Positions 1 through 9,335 of a DNA stretch of 64,000 bases are shown here, piece after piece. The notes beneath the pieces were generated by a model, which saw only the letters and a program-made list of their open reading frames with translations, did not search any database and was not told the DNA's origin. Both the position numbers and the translations under genes were made by a program. How positions within the stretch are numbered: the stretch's first letter is position 1; the number at the start of each line of letters is the position of its first letter. The DNA comes from JAYOEY01 sp038120295 (GTDB taxonomy: Bacteria; Pseudomonadota; Alphaproteobacteria; MPNO01; UBA2964): assembly GCA_038120295.1 (NCBI GenBank), contig JAYOLL010000006.1, positions 62,001 through 126,000 on the forward strand, read 5' to 3'.

Positions 1-1
1 C

Positions 2-2086
2 GGCGCGCAGGCATACCCGTCGCGGACCAAGGACACGATCCCGGTGGATTTTTCGACCGGGTCGGTAGGGCTCGGCGCGGCCATCACCTCCTTTGCCTCC
101 ATCTTGCAGGATTATCTGCAGGCGAAGGGTCGTATCGAGGACAGCGATATGGGCCGCATGATCGCCCTCGTGGGCGATGCCGAGCTGGACGAAGGCAACA
201 TATACGAGTGCCTCCTGGAGGGCTGGAAACACGATCTGCGCAATACATGGTGGATCGTCGATTACAACCGTCAGAGCCTCGACGGAATTGCGCATGAGGA
301 TATCGGCGCCCGCATACGCGACATGTTCGAAAGCTTCGGCTGGAATGTCGTGACGCTCAAATACGGCAAAATGCAGGAAGAAGCCTTTCGCGAACCAGGC
401 GGCGACGCGTTACGGGACTGGATCGACCGGTGCCCCAACACGCTGTATTCGTCTCTGTCCTATCGCGGCGGCAACGCATGGCGCGATCAGATCCTGTCCG
501 ATATCGGCGATATCTCGGGAATCCCGGAACTGATCGACCGCCGCAGCGACGACGAGCTCGCCGCGCTGATGGGCAATCTGGGCGGCCACTGCATGCCGTC
601 TCTGACCAAAGCCTTCGCTGGCGTATCCCACGACAGCCCGACCTGCTTCATGTGCTACACCGTCAAAGGCTGGGGTCTGCCGCTGGCCGGGCACAAGGAT
701 AACCACGCCGGCATCATGTCGCCCGACCAGATCGAGCTGTTGCGTGATGCGATGAATATACGGCCCGGTTACGAGTGGGATGCCTTCGAAGGCATGAGTT
801 CTCCTGAAGCAGCCCAGGCGTTCCTCTCGAGTTCGTCTCTGCGGAGCCAGCCAATCAGCCGCCAAGGAACAGCCCGTGTTGAAATTGAGCCGATCGTTCC
901 ACCATCGGACCGAAAAATTTCGATCCAGGCAGGGTTTGGCAAAATACTTCAGGCCATGGCGCGGGAAGGCAGCGACGGGGCGGACCGTATCGTTACTTTC
1001 TCTCCTGATGTGGCTTCGTCAACCAATTTAGGGCCCTGGATCAACCGCCGAAACCTGTACGCCCGATCCGACCGCGCCGACCTGTTTCACGAACATAAGA
1101 TTCCCAGCACCCAGAAATGGATAGCGGGGCCCGGTGGTCAGCATATCGAGCTGGGCATCGCCGAAACCAACCTGTTCCTGGCGCTGGGTGCCGCCGGGCT
1201 TTCGCATAAGCTGTTCGGCGAACGGCTCCTGCCAATCGGTACCGTGTACGATCCTTTTATCGCACGGGGTCTCGATGCGCTGAACTATGCCTGCTACCTG
1301 GACTCCCGCTTCATGCTGATCGCGACCCCGTCAGGTGTGACTCTGGCGCCGGAGGGCGGAGCGCATCAGTCGATTTCTAGTCCTTTGATCGGTATGGGAC
1401 AGGACGGGCTGGCCTCCTTCGAACCTGCCTATGTCGACGAGCTCGCCGTGATCATGGAATGGGCATTCGACTACATGCAACGCGAGAAAAACAGCGAGAC
1501 CACCGCTCAGGACTGGCTACGGGATACCGCAGGCGGATCGGTCTATATCCGGGGAACGACCAGGGCGCTCGAACAGCCAGTTCGATACATCGACGCCGAG
1601 ATGCGCGACGCAATAGTAAGCGGTGGATACTGGGCACGAAAACCGGGTGCCAACTGCGATCTGGTTATCGCCTATCAGGGCGCCATCGCGCCGGAAGCTG
1701 AAATGGCATGCGGCCTGCTGGCAGAGGACCGACGCGAGATCGGCCTTCTGGCTGTTACGTCGGCCGACCGGCTCAACGCCGGTTGGCAGGCGGCGCGGCG
1801 CGCGCGTGCCGAAGGAAAACGCGGTGCCTGGAGCCACGCAGAGGCTCTGATTGGAGACATCCCGGCCGGAACGCCGATCATAACGATCATCGACGGGCAC
1901 CCGGCGACTCTTTCCTGGCTGGGCGGCGTCTTCGGAAACCCCGTCCATTCGCTGGGCGTGGAATATTTCGGTCAAAGCGGCACGATCGAAGAGCTCTATC
2001 GCGTCCACGGTATTGATTGCGAGGCTATCGTGAACGCAGCGCATCAGTTCGACATTCGTCGTCCGGTCCGTTTCGCAACCGTTTGA
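2..2086 (+). CDS. AceE-like thiamine-diphosphate E1 dehydrogenase, 5' partial
   Basis: The reading frame is open from base 2, so the start lies outside the window; about 695 residues remain, against roughly 890 in homodimeric pyruvate dehydrogenase E1 (AceE). The thiamine-diphosphate motif is visible as GDAELDEGN followed about 25 residues later by DYNRQS. The conserved IKGxG-like segment reads TVKGWGLPLAGHKDNHAG. The C-terminal part carries the transketolase pyrimidine-domain pattern (HIELGIAETNLFLALGAAG, then GGAHQSI). E1 enzymes decarboxylate a 2-oxoacid and pass the acyl group to a lipoyl carrier. No E2 or E3 gene is seen downstream, so it may work with partners elsewhere or act on a 2-oxoacid other than pyruvate. 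A FAH-family gene follows after 73 bases on the same strand. Confidence 0.85.
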   Translation, partial: GAQAYPSRTKDTIPVDFSTGSVGLGAAITSFASILQDYLQAKGRIEDSDMGRMIALVGDAELDEGNIYECLLEGWKHDLRNTWWIVDYNRQSLDGIAHEDIGARIRDMFESFGWNVVTLKYGKMQEEAFREPGGDALRDWIDRCPNTLYSSLSYRGGNAWRDQILSDIGDISGIPELIDRRSDDELAALMGNLGGHCMPSLTKAFAGVSHDSPTCFMCYTVKGWGLPLAGHKDNHAGIMSPDQIELLRDAMNIRPGYEWDAFEGMSSPEAAQAFLSSSSLRSQPISRQGTARVEIEPIVPPSDRKISIQAGFGKILQAMAREGSDGADRIVTFSPDVASSTNLGPWINRRNLYARSDRADLFHEHKIPSTQKWIAGPGGQHIELGIAETNLFLALGAAGLSHKLFGERLLPIGTVYDPFIARGLDALNYACYLDSRFMLIATPSGVTLAPEGGAHQSISSPLIGMGQDGLASFEPAYVDELAVIMEWAFDYMQREKNSETTAQDWLRDTAGGSVYIRGTTRALEQPVRYIDAEMRDAIVSGGYWARKPGANCDLVIAYQGAIAPEAEMACGLLAEDRREIGLLAVTSADRLNAGWQAARRARAEGKRGAWSHAEALIGDIPAGTPIITIIDGHPATLSWLGGVFGNPVHSLGVEYFGQSGTIEELYRVHGIDCEAIVNAAHQFDIRRPVRFATV

Positions 2087-2159
2087 CTTGGGCTATAAGG
2101 CGTCCCTGCATGCGCCGCATTTGTAGCGGCGGTCAAGAAAGCAAGGATGAGGAACGACC

Positions 2160-3095
2160 ATGAAGCTGCTGCATTTTGACGATTTCAAACTCGGCGTTCT
2201 GAAAGGCGACAATGTCGTCGACGTTTCAGACATCGCCAACGAATTGCCGCACACCGGCCCGCATGACCGCATCAATGCGCTTATCGAGAATTTCGACGAT
2301 TACCGCGGCAAGCTGGAAGCGGCCGTCGCCGCCGCAGACGGCGTACCGGTCAGCGGCGTCCGCATCCGTCCGCCGCTGCCGCGCCCGGTCAATATCGATT
2401 GCATGGCAGTCAACTACATGGAAGACGGTACGCGCGACGAGCCGGCGCCGATCAATGCCTTCCATAAATCGCCAAGCTGCATCATCGGCGACGGCGACAC
2501 GATGGTGCTCGACGATGTACCGGCGACCATCTTCGAGGGCGAGGCAGAAATTGCGCTGGTCATCGGCAAGACGGCACGGAACGTCGCTGCAGCCGACGCC
2601 ATGGATTACATCTTCGGCTACACCAACTTCATCGACGGTTCGGCGCGCGGTCTTCCGCCCGCCGGCAACACATTTTACCAGATGAAGTCACGCGAAACCT
2701 TTGCGCCGATCGGTCCGTACCTCGTCACAAAGGACGAGATCGCGGACCCGCAGAAGCTCCAGGTCACGCTCAAGAACAACGGCGTCGTGATGCAGAACTT
2801 CAATACCGACGATATGGGGCACAAGATCCCCCGCTGCGTGGAGTTCATCAGCTCGATCCACACGCTGCATCCCGGCGACATTCTCGCGACCGGCACCAAC
2901 CATCGCGGGCTCAACCCGTTCATGGACGGCGACAAGATCGAGCTCGAAGTCGAAGGTCTGGGCGTGCTGACCGTCTTCATCAAGGACGATCTGAAGCGCA
3001 CCTGGGACCGCGTCACCCGACTGCAGCACGCCGAAGCCGGCGGCGAAGGCGTCCAGACACCGCAGACCGGCGGGAAATATACGCCGGGCAGCTGA
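2160..3095 (+). CDS. Fumarylacetoacetate hydrolase (FAH) family protein
   Basis: The 311-residue protein has the FAH fold signature. An acidic segment (IFEGEAEIALVIGKTAR) supplies the EAE metal ligands, followed by DYIFGYTNFIDGSARG and a C-terminal LHPGDILATGTNHRG. Family members hydrolyse or decarboxylate beta-dicarbonyl and acylpyruvate products of aromatic breakdown, using a divalent metal. The start is supported by AAGGATGAGG about 8 bases upstream. It lies 73 bases after the AceE-like gene and may be co-transcribed with it. The substrate cannot be told from the sequence. A strong hairpin follows. Confidence 0.88.
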   Translation: MKLLHFDDFKLGVLKGDNVVDVSDIANELPHTGPHDRINALIENFDDYRGKLEAAVAAADGVPVSGVRIRPPLPRPVNIDCMAVNYMEDGTRDEPAPINAFHKSPSCIIGDGDTMVLDDVPATIFEGEAEIALVIGKTARNVAAADAMDYIFGYTNFIDGSARGLPPAGNTFYQMKSRETFAPIGPYLVTKDEIADPQKLQVTLKNNGVVMQNFNTDDMGHKIPRCVEFISSIHTLHPGDILATGTNHRGLNPFMDGDKIELEVEGLGVLTVFIKDDLKRTWDRVTRLQHAEAGGEGVQTPQTGGKYTPGS

Positions 3096-3120
3096 CGGTC
3101 TCGATAGTTTGAAAGGCGTG

Positions 3121-3150
3121 GGGGCGGGTCTCAGACCCGCCCCTGTTTCT
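3121..3150. terminator. GC-rich hairpin between convergent genes
   Basis: The arms GGGGCGGGTCT (3121-3131) and AGACCCGCCCC (3133-3143) are perfectly complementary around a single central base. A realistic fold leaves a loop of about 5-7 bases. It is followed by TGTTTCT on the plus strand. It sits between the convergent FAH and CMD genes, so it probably ends the plus-strand transcript and may also serve the minus strand. Confidence 0.65.
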
Positions 3151-3158
3151 ATCCGGGA

Positions 3159-3764
3159 TCAGTCCTTCGGAAGAAGCGGTGTCTTGTCTGGGTGGACATG
3201 CATGTCGAAAGCGCAGAGCAGAAGGGCGGTCGCGGCGTAATTGCCGATCAGCCCGACGATATCGACCAGCAGGCGCTCGCCAAACCGGTCGCGCATCTGC
3301 GCATAGGTCTCCGACGAGACATGATTGCCCTCGACCAGCTCCCGGACGAACCAGATCACCATCGCATCCTCTTCCGGAACGTCGTCGAGTGGCTTGCGGT
3401 ACTTCACCGCATCCACTGTCGATTGAGGAATGCCCTGCTTGAGCGCCTCCGGCTCGTGCGCGGTCCATTCGAACTGGCTATTCATGCCGCGCGCGGTCGC
3501 AATCACCACAAGCTCGCGCAGCCGCGGATCGATGCCGGCCTCGTAACGAATGTAATGGTTAACCTCCTGTGTCGCCTGCGACAGGCGCGGGCTGTGCAGC
3601 CGAATGCCGCCCGGTCCCCTGAGCCCGACATAGGATGTACTGTTCGGGTCGGTGAAATGGTCGTGGATCTCCCGGAATTCCTCGGGCAGGTCTTCCCGCT
3701 TCGGAAGTTTCAGTCGCGACCGCGATTCCGGGTCGACATCGGCGGGCAGGTTTTCGTCTGACAT
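3159..3764 (-). CDS. Carboxymuconolactone decarboxylase (CMD) / AhpD-fold protein
   Basis: This 201-residue all-helical protein shows the CMD core: RLRELVVIATARGMNSQFEW, then TAHEPEALKQG and, further on, LVDIVGLIGNYAATALL. The CxxC pair of AhpD peroxidases is absent, so a decarboxylase or binding role is more likely than peroxide reduction. The start is backed by GGGAG seven bases upstream. It lies 17 bases downstream of the cupin dioxygenase gene on the same strand and probably forms an operon with it. That suits the degradation of a ring-cleavage substrate such as gentisate; the actual substrate is unknown. Confidence 0.85.
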   Translation of the reverse strand: MSDENLPADVDPESRSRLKLPKREDLPEEFREIHDHFTDPNSTSYVGLRGPGGIRLHSPRLSQATQEVNHYIRYEAGIDPRLRELVVIATARGMNSQFEWTAHEPEALKQGIPQSTVDAVKYRKPLDDVPEEDAMVIWFVRELVEGNHVSSETYAQMRDRFGERLLVDIVGLIGNYAATALLLCAFDMHVHPDKTPLLPKD

Positions 3765-3781
3765 GGCTGTACTCCCTGGTT

Positions 3782-4843
3782 TTACTTCTGGTCTTCGGGA
3801 CGTTCCTCGCGGAACAGCCCGAGTTTCTCCTGAACCGGACGGTCGGAAGCGTTGAACAGGACGGCGTCTTCGTCCGCCTCCAGCCGGAATCGATGCCAGC
3901 CGGGTACGACGACCAGGTCATGCGGACCCCACTCGAAAACCGTGCTATCGGTCACGATCCGACCGTGCCCTTCGATGCCGCAAAACAGAATGGCTTCCGT
4001 CGTCTGCACCGGCGCCCCCCTGAATCCCTCAGGCAGGAATTGCAGAAAAGCGCCGATGGTTTTCGTCGCATGATCGCCGTCCGTAGGATCTACATACTGC
4101 ATCCGCATGCCGAAGCAGGGGTCGAGTTCTCCCGCCTGTGCAACCTTCATCAACGCTTCCCGGCTCTGCACATAAGGATAGTGAAACACCGGTGTTGCAG
4201 GGCCGGCATGGCAGGAGCCTGCCGGCGCCATGTTGTTTCCGAACCGAGCCGGCGACGTACCGTCGGGCACGCTGATCTGCTGGCGCGACGCGGGATAGCT
4301 TTCGCGGAACACCGTGTCGAGAAACCCCACCAGAGGCGTATCCAGCACGTCGAGCCAGACCACATCGCCCCGCCCTTCGTTCGCATGATCGTGCCAGCTT
4401 CCCTGCGGGGTCACGATGAAGTCGCCCGGTTTCATCCAGGCCCGCTCCCCGTCGACCGAGGTAAAAGCCCCCTCTCCCTCGACGATGAAACGCAACGCCG
4501 TCTGGCTGTGCCGGTGGCAGGGCGCGATCTCACCCGATCTCACGAGCTGCAACCCGGCGTAAAGCGTGTTCGTCACGCGCATTTCGCCCGGATAGGACGG
4601 GTTTTCCAGCACCAGAACCCGCCGAAACGCGTCTTCAGCGGCGATGATCTCTCCGGCTTCCGCGACATCTGGACGAATATCCGTGTAGCGCCACAACGCG
4701 GGAACGGCGGTGGAGGCTGGTTTGGAAATATCCACGCCGCGACGGTTGGCCCACAGCGCCGTGAGACCGCGTTCACCGATCCTGTTCAGAAAATCATTCT
4801 CGCGCGCAAGCTGGTTCTCGGAAGCCTCTGCCTGTTCCTGCAT
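3782..4843 (-). CDS. Gentisate 1,2-dioxygenase-like bicupin protein
   Basis: The 353-residue protein has two cupin domains. The N-terminal one carries the iron-site pattern HRHSQTALRF followed by GDFIVTPQGSWHDH, as in gentisate 1,2-dioxygenases. The length also matches that family (about 340-380). The C-terminal cupin (EGHGRIVTDSTVFEWGPHDL) is less well conserved. Such enzymes cleave gentisate or related 2-hydroxybenzoates to ring-opened pyruvate derivatives, which FAH-family proteins then hydrolyse; one such gene is nearby at 2160-3095. The substrate remains an inference from family resemblance. Confidence 0.85.
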   Translation of the reverse strand: MQEQAEASENQLARENDFLNRIGERGLTALWANRRGVDISKPASTAVPALWRYTDIRPDVAEAGEIIAAEDAFRRVLVLENPSYPGEMRVTNTLYAGLQLVRSGEIAPCHRHSQTALRFIVEGEGAFTSVDGERAWMKPGDFIVTPQGSWHDHANEGRGDVVWLDVLDTPLVGFLDTVFRESYPASRQQISVPDGTSPARFGNNMAPAGSCHAGPATPVFHYPYVQSREALMKVAQAGELDPCFGMRMQYVDPTDGDHATKTIGAFLQFLPEGFRGAPVQTTEAILFCGIEGHGRIVTDSTVFEWGPHDLVVVPGWHRFRLEADEDAVLFNASDRPVQEKLGLFREERPEDQK

Positions 4844-4967
4844 TTCCCTGCCCCGGTCGTTCCCCGTGTTTCGTCATTTTCGCGCGTCCGGTGGTGACAG
4901 TACAGCGCCATCCGATAAACTTGTCTCAGGATCAAGAAACATCTTTCCCGACTTTACGGAGGCAATC

Positions 4968-6161
4968 ATGGCGACCCAGCTCAAAACGCCTTTCGGCACC
5001 CCGCTCTGTTCCGACGGCATCACCCATCTCACCCGTATGGATCTCGGCGGCGCGGGCCAGATCACGATCGAAGGCAATTACGCCTATCTCGGCTACATGT
5101 ACGGGCCGGAAGGCACATCGATCCTCGATATTTCCGATCCGCGCGATCCGAAGGTTCTCTCGACCCTCATGCTCGACAACCCGCAATCCCATTCCCACAA
5201 GGTGCGGGTCAATGGCGACCTGATGGTGGTCAATTGCGAACAGCGCCCGCAGCACGGTGTCCGCCGCGACCCGAACTACGCCGACGGCGGGTTCAAGATT
5301 TACGACATTTCCGACCGCACCAACCCGAAACTCATCACCTATCAAAAGACTGGTGGCAAGGGCGTCCACCGGTTCGATATGGACGACAGGTACGCCTATA
5401 TCTCGACCGAAATGGAAGGCTATATCGGCCACATGCTGATGATCTACGACATCAGCAACCCGTCGAAGGTTGAAGAGGTCTCGCGCTGGTGGATGCCGGG
5501 CCAGTGGGTCGCCGGCGGCGAAGAACCGCACCCGCTCGGTGCCGAACACCGTCTGCATCATGGCATGCGGCACGGCGACCAGATTTATGCGGGCTGCTGG
5601 GCGTCCGGTTTTGCGATCATCGATGTTTCCGACATCACCAGACCGAAGACCCTTTCCACCTATAACCCCCGTCCACAGGAACCGGAGCCAAGCCACACGC
5701 TCCTGCGTGTACCGTTCCAGATCGGCGGGCGTGACATCGCAATCGCAACCGACGAGGAACGCGTTCATCGTGGCCCCGATGAAGGCAAGCCTCACGCGCC
5801 GCTTTACGTGTTCGATGTCAGCGATCTCAACGAGATGAAACTGCTTTCGACCTATCACGTGCCCGAGGAAGACTCACCTTTCAACGAGCCGCATATGCGA
5901 TTTGGCGCGCACCAGTTCCGCGAGGAGATGGACGATACATGGACATATGTCACATGGTTCGCTGCCGGGCTTCGCATCATCGATATCGCCGATCCGGAGA
6001 ACCCGGTCGAACGGGGCTATTTCATCCCCGAGCCCGGCCAAGGCACCGACGCGCCGCAGACCAATGACGTCGAGTTCGACGACCGCGGGCTGGTCTACAT
6101 CACCGACAAGGCGCGCGGTTTCGATGTGATCGATATCGATGCGCTGAGGAAGAAGACGTAA
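4968..6161 (+). CDS. LVIVD-repeat beta-propeller protein
   Basis: The protein has 397 residues from the ATG at 4968, which is preceded by ACGGAGG five bases away; the open frame extends further upstream but without comparable support. It contains repeated blades of the type G.AYLGYMYGPEGTSILDIS, DGGFKIYDISDRTNPKLI, MLMIYDISNPSKVEEV, GFAIIDVSDITRPK and GLRIIDIADPENPVERG, the hallmark of LVIVD propellers. There is no signal peptide, so it looks cytoplasmic. LVIVD proteins have no single established activity. Its place beside ring-cleavage and TPP genes suggests a role in the same catabolic route, but that is only context. Confidence 0.85.
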   Translation: MATQLKTPFGTPLCSDGITHLTRMDLGGAGQITIEGNYAYLGYMYGPEGTSILDISDPRDPKVLSTLMLDNPQSHSHKVRVNGDLMVVNCEQRPQHGVRRDPNYADGGFKIYDISDRTNPKLITYQKTGGKGVHRFDMDDRYAYISTEMEGYIGHMLMIYDISNPSKVEEVSRWWMPGQWVAGGEEPHPLGAEHRLHHGMRHGDQIYAGCWASGFAIIDVSDITRPKTLSTYNPRPQEPEPSHTLLRVPFQIGGRDIAIATDEERVHRGPDEGKPHAPLYVFDVSDLNEMKLLSTYHVPEEDSPFNEPHMRFGAHQFREEMDDTWTYVTWFAAGLRIIDIADPENPVERGYFIPEPGQGTDAPQTNDVEFDDRGLVYITDKARGFDVIDIDALRKKT

Positions 6162-6408
6162 GGATTGTCGGCGGCTGTCATCGCAAATCTCTTACCGATG
6201 AGTCTGGTAGTGAAGTCGGTATGCGAAGATCTCGCGTCTGCATAAACAGCCCGAACCAGCCGAACCGGCCTGTCCTCATGAACCGCGGATAGGTCCGCTC
6301 CGCCCAGGAGTGGCTAACCGTACCGGAATAATTTTTTTTGTCGGGAATGGCCTCATTCCGCAAAGGATGGGACAATGTCGGCAGCCACAATTCAATGGGA
6401 GACCAATC

Positions 6409-8148
6409 ATGAGAAATACACTGGATGGCGGCGAGGCCATCGTCGAAGCCTTTCGCAAGCTAAATGTCAAATACATCCTGTCATCGCCGGGCACCGAATG
6501 GGCCCCGGTCTGGGAAGCCATGGCCAACCAGATCCAGTCGGGCAACAGCGGCCCCAAGCTGATGGATGTGTGGCATGAGACTCTGGCGGTCGACATCGCC
6601 GCGGGCTACACGCTGATAACGGGCGAAATGCAGGGCGTCCTGCTGCATGCCGGATCGGGCCTGCTGCAGGGCAATATGGGCATTCACGGCGCCTTCATCG
6701 CGGGCGTGCCGATGGTCGTCATTTCCGGCGAGTCGATGACCTACGGCGAACAGCCGGGCTTCGATCCCGGCGCCCAGTGGATCAACAATCTGAGCATCGT
6801 CGGCGGCACCACGCGTCTGGTCGAACCGATCGTCAAATACGCTTCCGTTGCAGGCAGCCCGCATACCGTTTACGAGCATGTCGTCCGCGCCGGCGAGATC
6901 GCGCAGCGCACGCCGCAGGGACCGACCTATCTCGCGGTGTCGACGGAAACTCTTATGGATGAGTGGAACCCGCCCGAAGTCGTCCGGTCTGTCCCCGATG
7001 CGCCGCGTATCCTGACCGCACCGGAAGACATCGAGAAATTTGCGGACCTTCTGGCGAACGCGAAATGCCCGGTCGTCCTGACGGAGGCCGCCGGGCAGGA
7101 TGTCGAGGGGTACAACGCCCTTCTGGAGCTGTGCGAACTGATGGCCCTGCCCGTGGTCGAAAAGATGGGCGCGCTTTTTGCCAACTTCCCGAAAGACCAC
7201 CCGCTGCATCAGGGGCATAATTTCCAGCAATTCTGGGACGAGGTCGATCTGTCGATCGTGATCCGCGCCCGTGCGCCCTGGTATCCGCCGAGCGAACGAC
7301 CGCCGCACGGCTCCGTCGTCATGATCGACGAGGTCCCGCACCGGACCTCCATGGTTTACCAGAGCCATCAGGCGGACATGTATCTGGAAGGTGACGTCGC
7401 CCAGACCCTGCGCGATATCGCCGCCGCTATGAAGGCGCGCGGCCTCGACGAGGCCGCCATCGAAGCCCGCCGGGACAAGGCGACGAAAATTCACGACGCT
7501 CTCATGGCGAAGCGGGCGGCGGAACACGAAGCCGCCGGCAAGCAGAAGGATATCAACCCGATCTGGCTGTGCGCCTGCCTCGGCGAGGTCATGCCGAAGG
7601 GAACGACCTATATCGACGAGGTCACGACCCACACCGGTCTGCTGCGTCAGCATATCATGTGGAACGAGCCTCAAAGCCTGATCACCCGACAGGGCGGTCT
7701 GGGCCAGGGGCTTGGGCTTTCGCTCGGCGTCAAGCTGGCAAAACCGGAATCTCCGGTCGTTACGCTGATCGGCGACGGCGCGTTTCTCTACAACCCCGTC
7801 CTGCAAAGCCTCGGCGCGTCGCGTGACTTCGACATTCCGATCATGGTGGTCGTATTCAACAATGCAAAATACGCCGCCATGCAGGGCATGCATCTGAAGA
7901 TGTATCCAGGCGGAATCGCCGTCGATACGGATGTCTACCACGGCACGCACATCAACGCGCCGGACCTCACCAAGATCGCCGAAGCGTTCGGGGCCTATGG
8001 CGAACGGGTGGAAGACCCGACCAAGCTCAAGCAGGCGCTGCAGAACGGCCTCAAGGCCGTTTCGGAAGGCCGCACGGCAATCATCGATGTCGGCATCGCC
8101 CAGACGCCCGGACTCATGGGTGGGCAGGACGGAAAATCAGGCGACTGA
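6409..8148 (+). CDS. Thiamine-pyrophosphate-requiring enzyme of the acetolactate synthase superfamily
   Basis: The 579-residue protein starts at the ATG at 6409, just after GGGAGACCAATC; an earlier in-frame start is less well placed. The N-terminal pyrimidine domain has SSPGTEWAPVWEAM and the catalytic-Glu segment WHETLAVDIAAGYTL. The C-terminal domain has the TPP motif GDGAFLYNPVLQS ending in NNAKYAA. The family includes carboligases and 2-oxoacid decarboxylases. The stop codon overlaps the ATG of the following flavin monooxygenase by one base (TGATG), which points to translational coupling and a shared pathway. The substrate is not predictable. Confidence 0.85.
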   Translation: MRNTLDGGEAIVEAFRKLNVKYILSSPGTEWAPVWEAMANQIQSGNSGPKLMDVWHETLAVDIAAGYTLITGEMQGVLLHAGSGLLQGNMGIHGAFIAGVPMVVISGESMTYGEQPGFDPGAQWINNLSIVGGTTRLVEPIVKYASVAGSPHTVYEHVVRAGEIAQRTPQGPTYLAVSTETLMDEWNPPEVVRSVPDAPRILTAPEDIEKFADLLANAKCPVVLTEAAGQDVEGYNALLELCELMALPVVEKMGALFANFPKDHPLHQGHNFQQFWDEVDLSIVIRARAPWYPPSERPPHGSVVMIDEVPHRTSMVYQSHQADMYLEGDVAQTLRDIAAAMKARGLDEAAIEARRDKATKIHDALMAKRAAEHEAAGKQKDINPIWLCACLGEVMPKGTTYIDEVTTHTGLLRQHIMWNEPQSLITRQGGLGQGLGLSLGVKLAKPESPVVTLIGDGAFLYNPVLQSLGASRDFDIPIMVVVFNNAKYAAMQGMHLKMYPGGIAVDTDVYHGTHINAPDLTKIAEAFGAYGERVEDPTKLKQALQNGLKAVSEGRTAIIDVGIAQTPGLMGGQDGKSGD

Positions 8149-9332
8149 TGAGCCATCAGGACTATCCAGCCAGCCTTCAGGGCTGGCTGGACCGAATTGC
8201 AATCGCCGGTCCCATCGTAGAGGCCGAGGGGCCGAAATCGGACGACCTCCGTCGCCTGACGGATCGGGCGATGGATGCTGTACACGAAGCAGGGCTGATG
8301 CGGCTTTTGCTTGCCAGGAAGGTCGGGGGCGCCGAAGTGGCGCTTCCCGATTTCTTCGGGATCGTGGAAGGCATCTCGCGGTACGACGGAAGCACCGGCT
8401 GGTGCGTATGCCAGGGAAACGGCTGCACCATGCTGAGCGCTTACCTGCAGCCGCATGTGGCGGATGAAATCTGGGGCGCCCCGAAGGGTGTTCTCGCCTG
8501 GGGGCCCGGCAAGGCCGCATCGCAGGTTGTCGATGGCGGATACGAGGTGACTGGAAGGATTTCCTTTGCCAGCGGCAGCCGCCACGCGACCTGGCTTGCC
8601 GCCCATACCAGTGCGGTTACCGAAGCGGACGGGTCGACCCGCCTTGGGGCCGATGGGGCGCCCGAAATGCGCAGCATGCTGTTTCGTGCCTCGGAAATCG
8701 ATCTGGAAGACGACTGGCGCGTCCTCGGTCTCCGCGCCACCGGCAGCAATTCGTTTTCGATCGAGAAGAAATTCGTGCCCGACGATTTCACTATCGTTCG
8801 CGCCACCATGATCAAAAACAATCCGGACGTCGGACCGCTTTACCGGTTCCCTCAGATGGGCATTTACGCGCTCGGCTTTGCCGCTGTAGCGCTCGGCATC
8901 GCGCGCGGCTTCCTCGATGCGTTCGTTGAGCTTTCCCAGGAGAAGAAACCGCGGCTGGTATCGCATCCGCTCAAGGACAACCCGGTGGTCCAGGACGAGT
9001 TCGCCCGCTGCGAAGCGCGCGTCTCCGCAGCGCGGGCCTATCTTCTGACGGAAATCGAAAAAGCCTGGGAGGAAGCGCTGGCGGAAAACCTCTCCATCGA
9101 CCGGCGCATGCGTATCCGTCTCGCCGGCACCCACGCCATTCACGAAGCCAAGGCCGCAGTCGATACGCTCTTCGATACGGCTGGCACGTCGTCGGTCTTT
9201 ATCGACACGCCTTTCGAACGCCGGCTTCGCGATGTCCATATGGTGGCGCAGCAGATTCAGGGCCGAAAGACGCACTACGCCTCGGCGGGCGCCTGGCTGC
9301 TCGGCCATCCACCGGACATGGCGGTCATTTGA
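8148..9332 (+). CDS. Acyl-CoA-dehydrogenase-fold flavin-dependent monooxygenase
   Basis: The 394-residue protein has the acyl-CoA dehydrogenase fold seen in group D monooxygenases, such as the oxygenase of 4-hydroxyphenylacetate hydroxylase or DszC-like enzymes. Visible parts are an N-terminal helical domain, the beta-domain segment VTGRISFASGSRHATWLAAH, and a C-terminal helical domain with GTHAIHEAKAAVDTLFDTAG. The dehydrogenase catalytic glutamate context is not obvious, so oxygenation of an aromatic or sulfur compound using reduced flavin is the more likely reaction. It is translationally coupled to the TPP enzyme upstream. No flavin reductase gene is adjacent. Confidence 0.75.
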   Translation: MSHQDYPASLQGWLDRIAIAGPIVEAEGPKSDDLRRLTDRAMDAVHEAGLMRLLLARKVGGAEVALPDFFGIVEGISRYDGSTGWCVCQGNGCTMLSAYLQPHVADEIWGAPKGVLAWGPGKAASQVVDGGYEVTGRISFASGSRHATWLAAHTSAVTEADGSTRLGADGAPEMRSMLFRASEIDLEDDWRVLGLRATGSNSFSIEKKFVPDDFTIVRATMIKNNPDVGPLYRFPQMGIYALGFAAVALGIARGFLDAFVELSQEKKPRLVSHPLKDNPVVQDEFARCEARVSAARAYLLTEIEKAWEEALAENLSIDRRMRIRLAGTHAIHEAKAAVDTLFDTAGTSSVFIDTPFERRLRDVHMVAQQIQGRKTHYASAGAWLLGHPPDMAVI

Positions 9333-9335
9333 ACG

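Noticed and set aside
2..2086. Calling the E1 gene aceE outright
   Set aside because: No E2 or E3 gene is adjacent and the N-terminus is outside the window, so the substrate is uncertain.
6481..7950. 489-codon minus-strand frame opposite the TPP enzyme
   Set aside because: The His/Arg/Asp-rich composition is typical of an antisense frame; the plus-strand TPP motifs are clear.
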